Source: Chromohalobacter sp. 11-W (GTDB lineage: Bacteria; Pseudomonadota; Gammaproteobacteria; Pseudomonadales; Halomonadaceae). From it: a DNA stretch of 64,000 nucleotides. Under the pieces are notes generated by a model. It ran no database searches. It saw only the letters and a list, made by a program, of their open reading frames with translations, and was not told the origin of the DNA. Made by a program: the position numbers and the translations under genes. The stretch spans positions 186,001 to 250,000 of the forward strand of contig NZ_JARANZ010000003.1 of assembly GCF_029889905.1 (NCBI RefSeq), written 5' to 3'. This document shows, one piece after another, positions 63,936-64,000 of this stretch (position 1 is the stretch's first letter; every line of letters starts with the position of its first letter).

Positions 63936-63959
63936 AAGATATATCTTCCGAAACGAAAC
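63936..63959. promoter_or_regulatory. Candidate operator of the DeoR-type gene
   Basis: A perfect 12-bp palindrome AAGATATATCTT (63936-63947) is followed two bases later by GAAACGAAAC (63950-63959), similar to direct-repeat half-sites used by DeoR-family regulators. It lies directly upstream of the DeoR gene; autoregulation is possible. Confidence 0.4.
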
Positions 63960-64000
63960 AATACGCTTATAAAACGCGATTCGACATCTTCGGTCAAGCG

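Noticed and set aside
1-64000. tRNA, rRNA, prophage or insertion sequence
   Set aside because: Spacers were read for cloverleaf, rRNA and transposase features; none was found. No terminal inverted repeats with target duplications were seen.

Overview
The window is chromosomal DNA from a GC-rich gammaproteobacterium. Gene content (OhrR/Ohr, OxyR, Pst/Pho, UbiC/UbiA, HexR) and a Pseudomonas-like backbone order (gmk-rpoZ-spoT-ridA, oxyR-recG, HU-rubB-ubiC-ubiA-phoB-phoR, phoU-pstB-pstA-pstC-pstS) suggest the order Oceanospirillales, most likely Halomonadaceae (Chromohalobacter/Halomonas type). That placement is inference from protein character and synteny; no rRNA gene is present to confirm it. 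I see no tRNA, rRNA, CRISPR array, prophage or complete insertion sequence.

Layout. 1-2050: the left edge cuts a type I restriction-modification operon in which a Fic-domain gene precedes hsdM, with a 69-bp symmetric nested dyad just upstream. 2250-12000: transporters and stress genes: a CynX-type exporter, a PRISE-like reductase with a divergent LysR regulator, ohrR-ohr with a matching operator motif at both promoters, yggL, two MFS exporters, a histidine phosphatase and pyrC. 12000-15700: gmk-rpoZ-spoT (stringent response), a strong terminator, then ridA. 15750-23030: an AraC regulator divergent from a MexEF-like RND pump, a frameshifted thpR and yeeZ. 23150-29800: oxyR-recG, an HTH gene, a YccS-like membrane protein, a small unknown gene and HU. 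29930-34906: rubredoxin reductase, ubiC-ubiA, then phoB-phoR behind a PHO-box promoter.

34937-39717 is an iron/oxidative-stress group (fhuF, TonB-dependent siderophore receptor, AraC regulator, Mn-type sodA), followed by a ZIP transporter and cysZ. 41833-50875 is dominated by phosphate: a GAF-EAL protein converging on phoU, pstB-pstA-pstC-pstS, a thioesterase and psiE. 50907-64000 holds uvrD, hexR, a 64-aa orphan with a PHO-box-like upstream site, an NSS transporter, yecE, a YitT-like protein, mltA, an SDR, hemB, glmS and a DeoR regulator.

Two threads run through the window. First, PHO-box-like 7+4+7 repeats occur upstream of phoB, ahead of pstC and ahead of the 64-aa orphan, so much of 32.8-54.5 kb may respond to phosphate. 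Second, several intergenic spacers carry two or three tandem copies of unrelated 13-19 bp units, and two proteins show short in-frame duplications, suggesting a chromosome prone to short tandem duplication.
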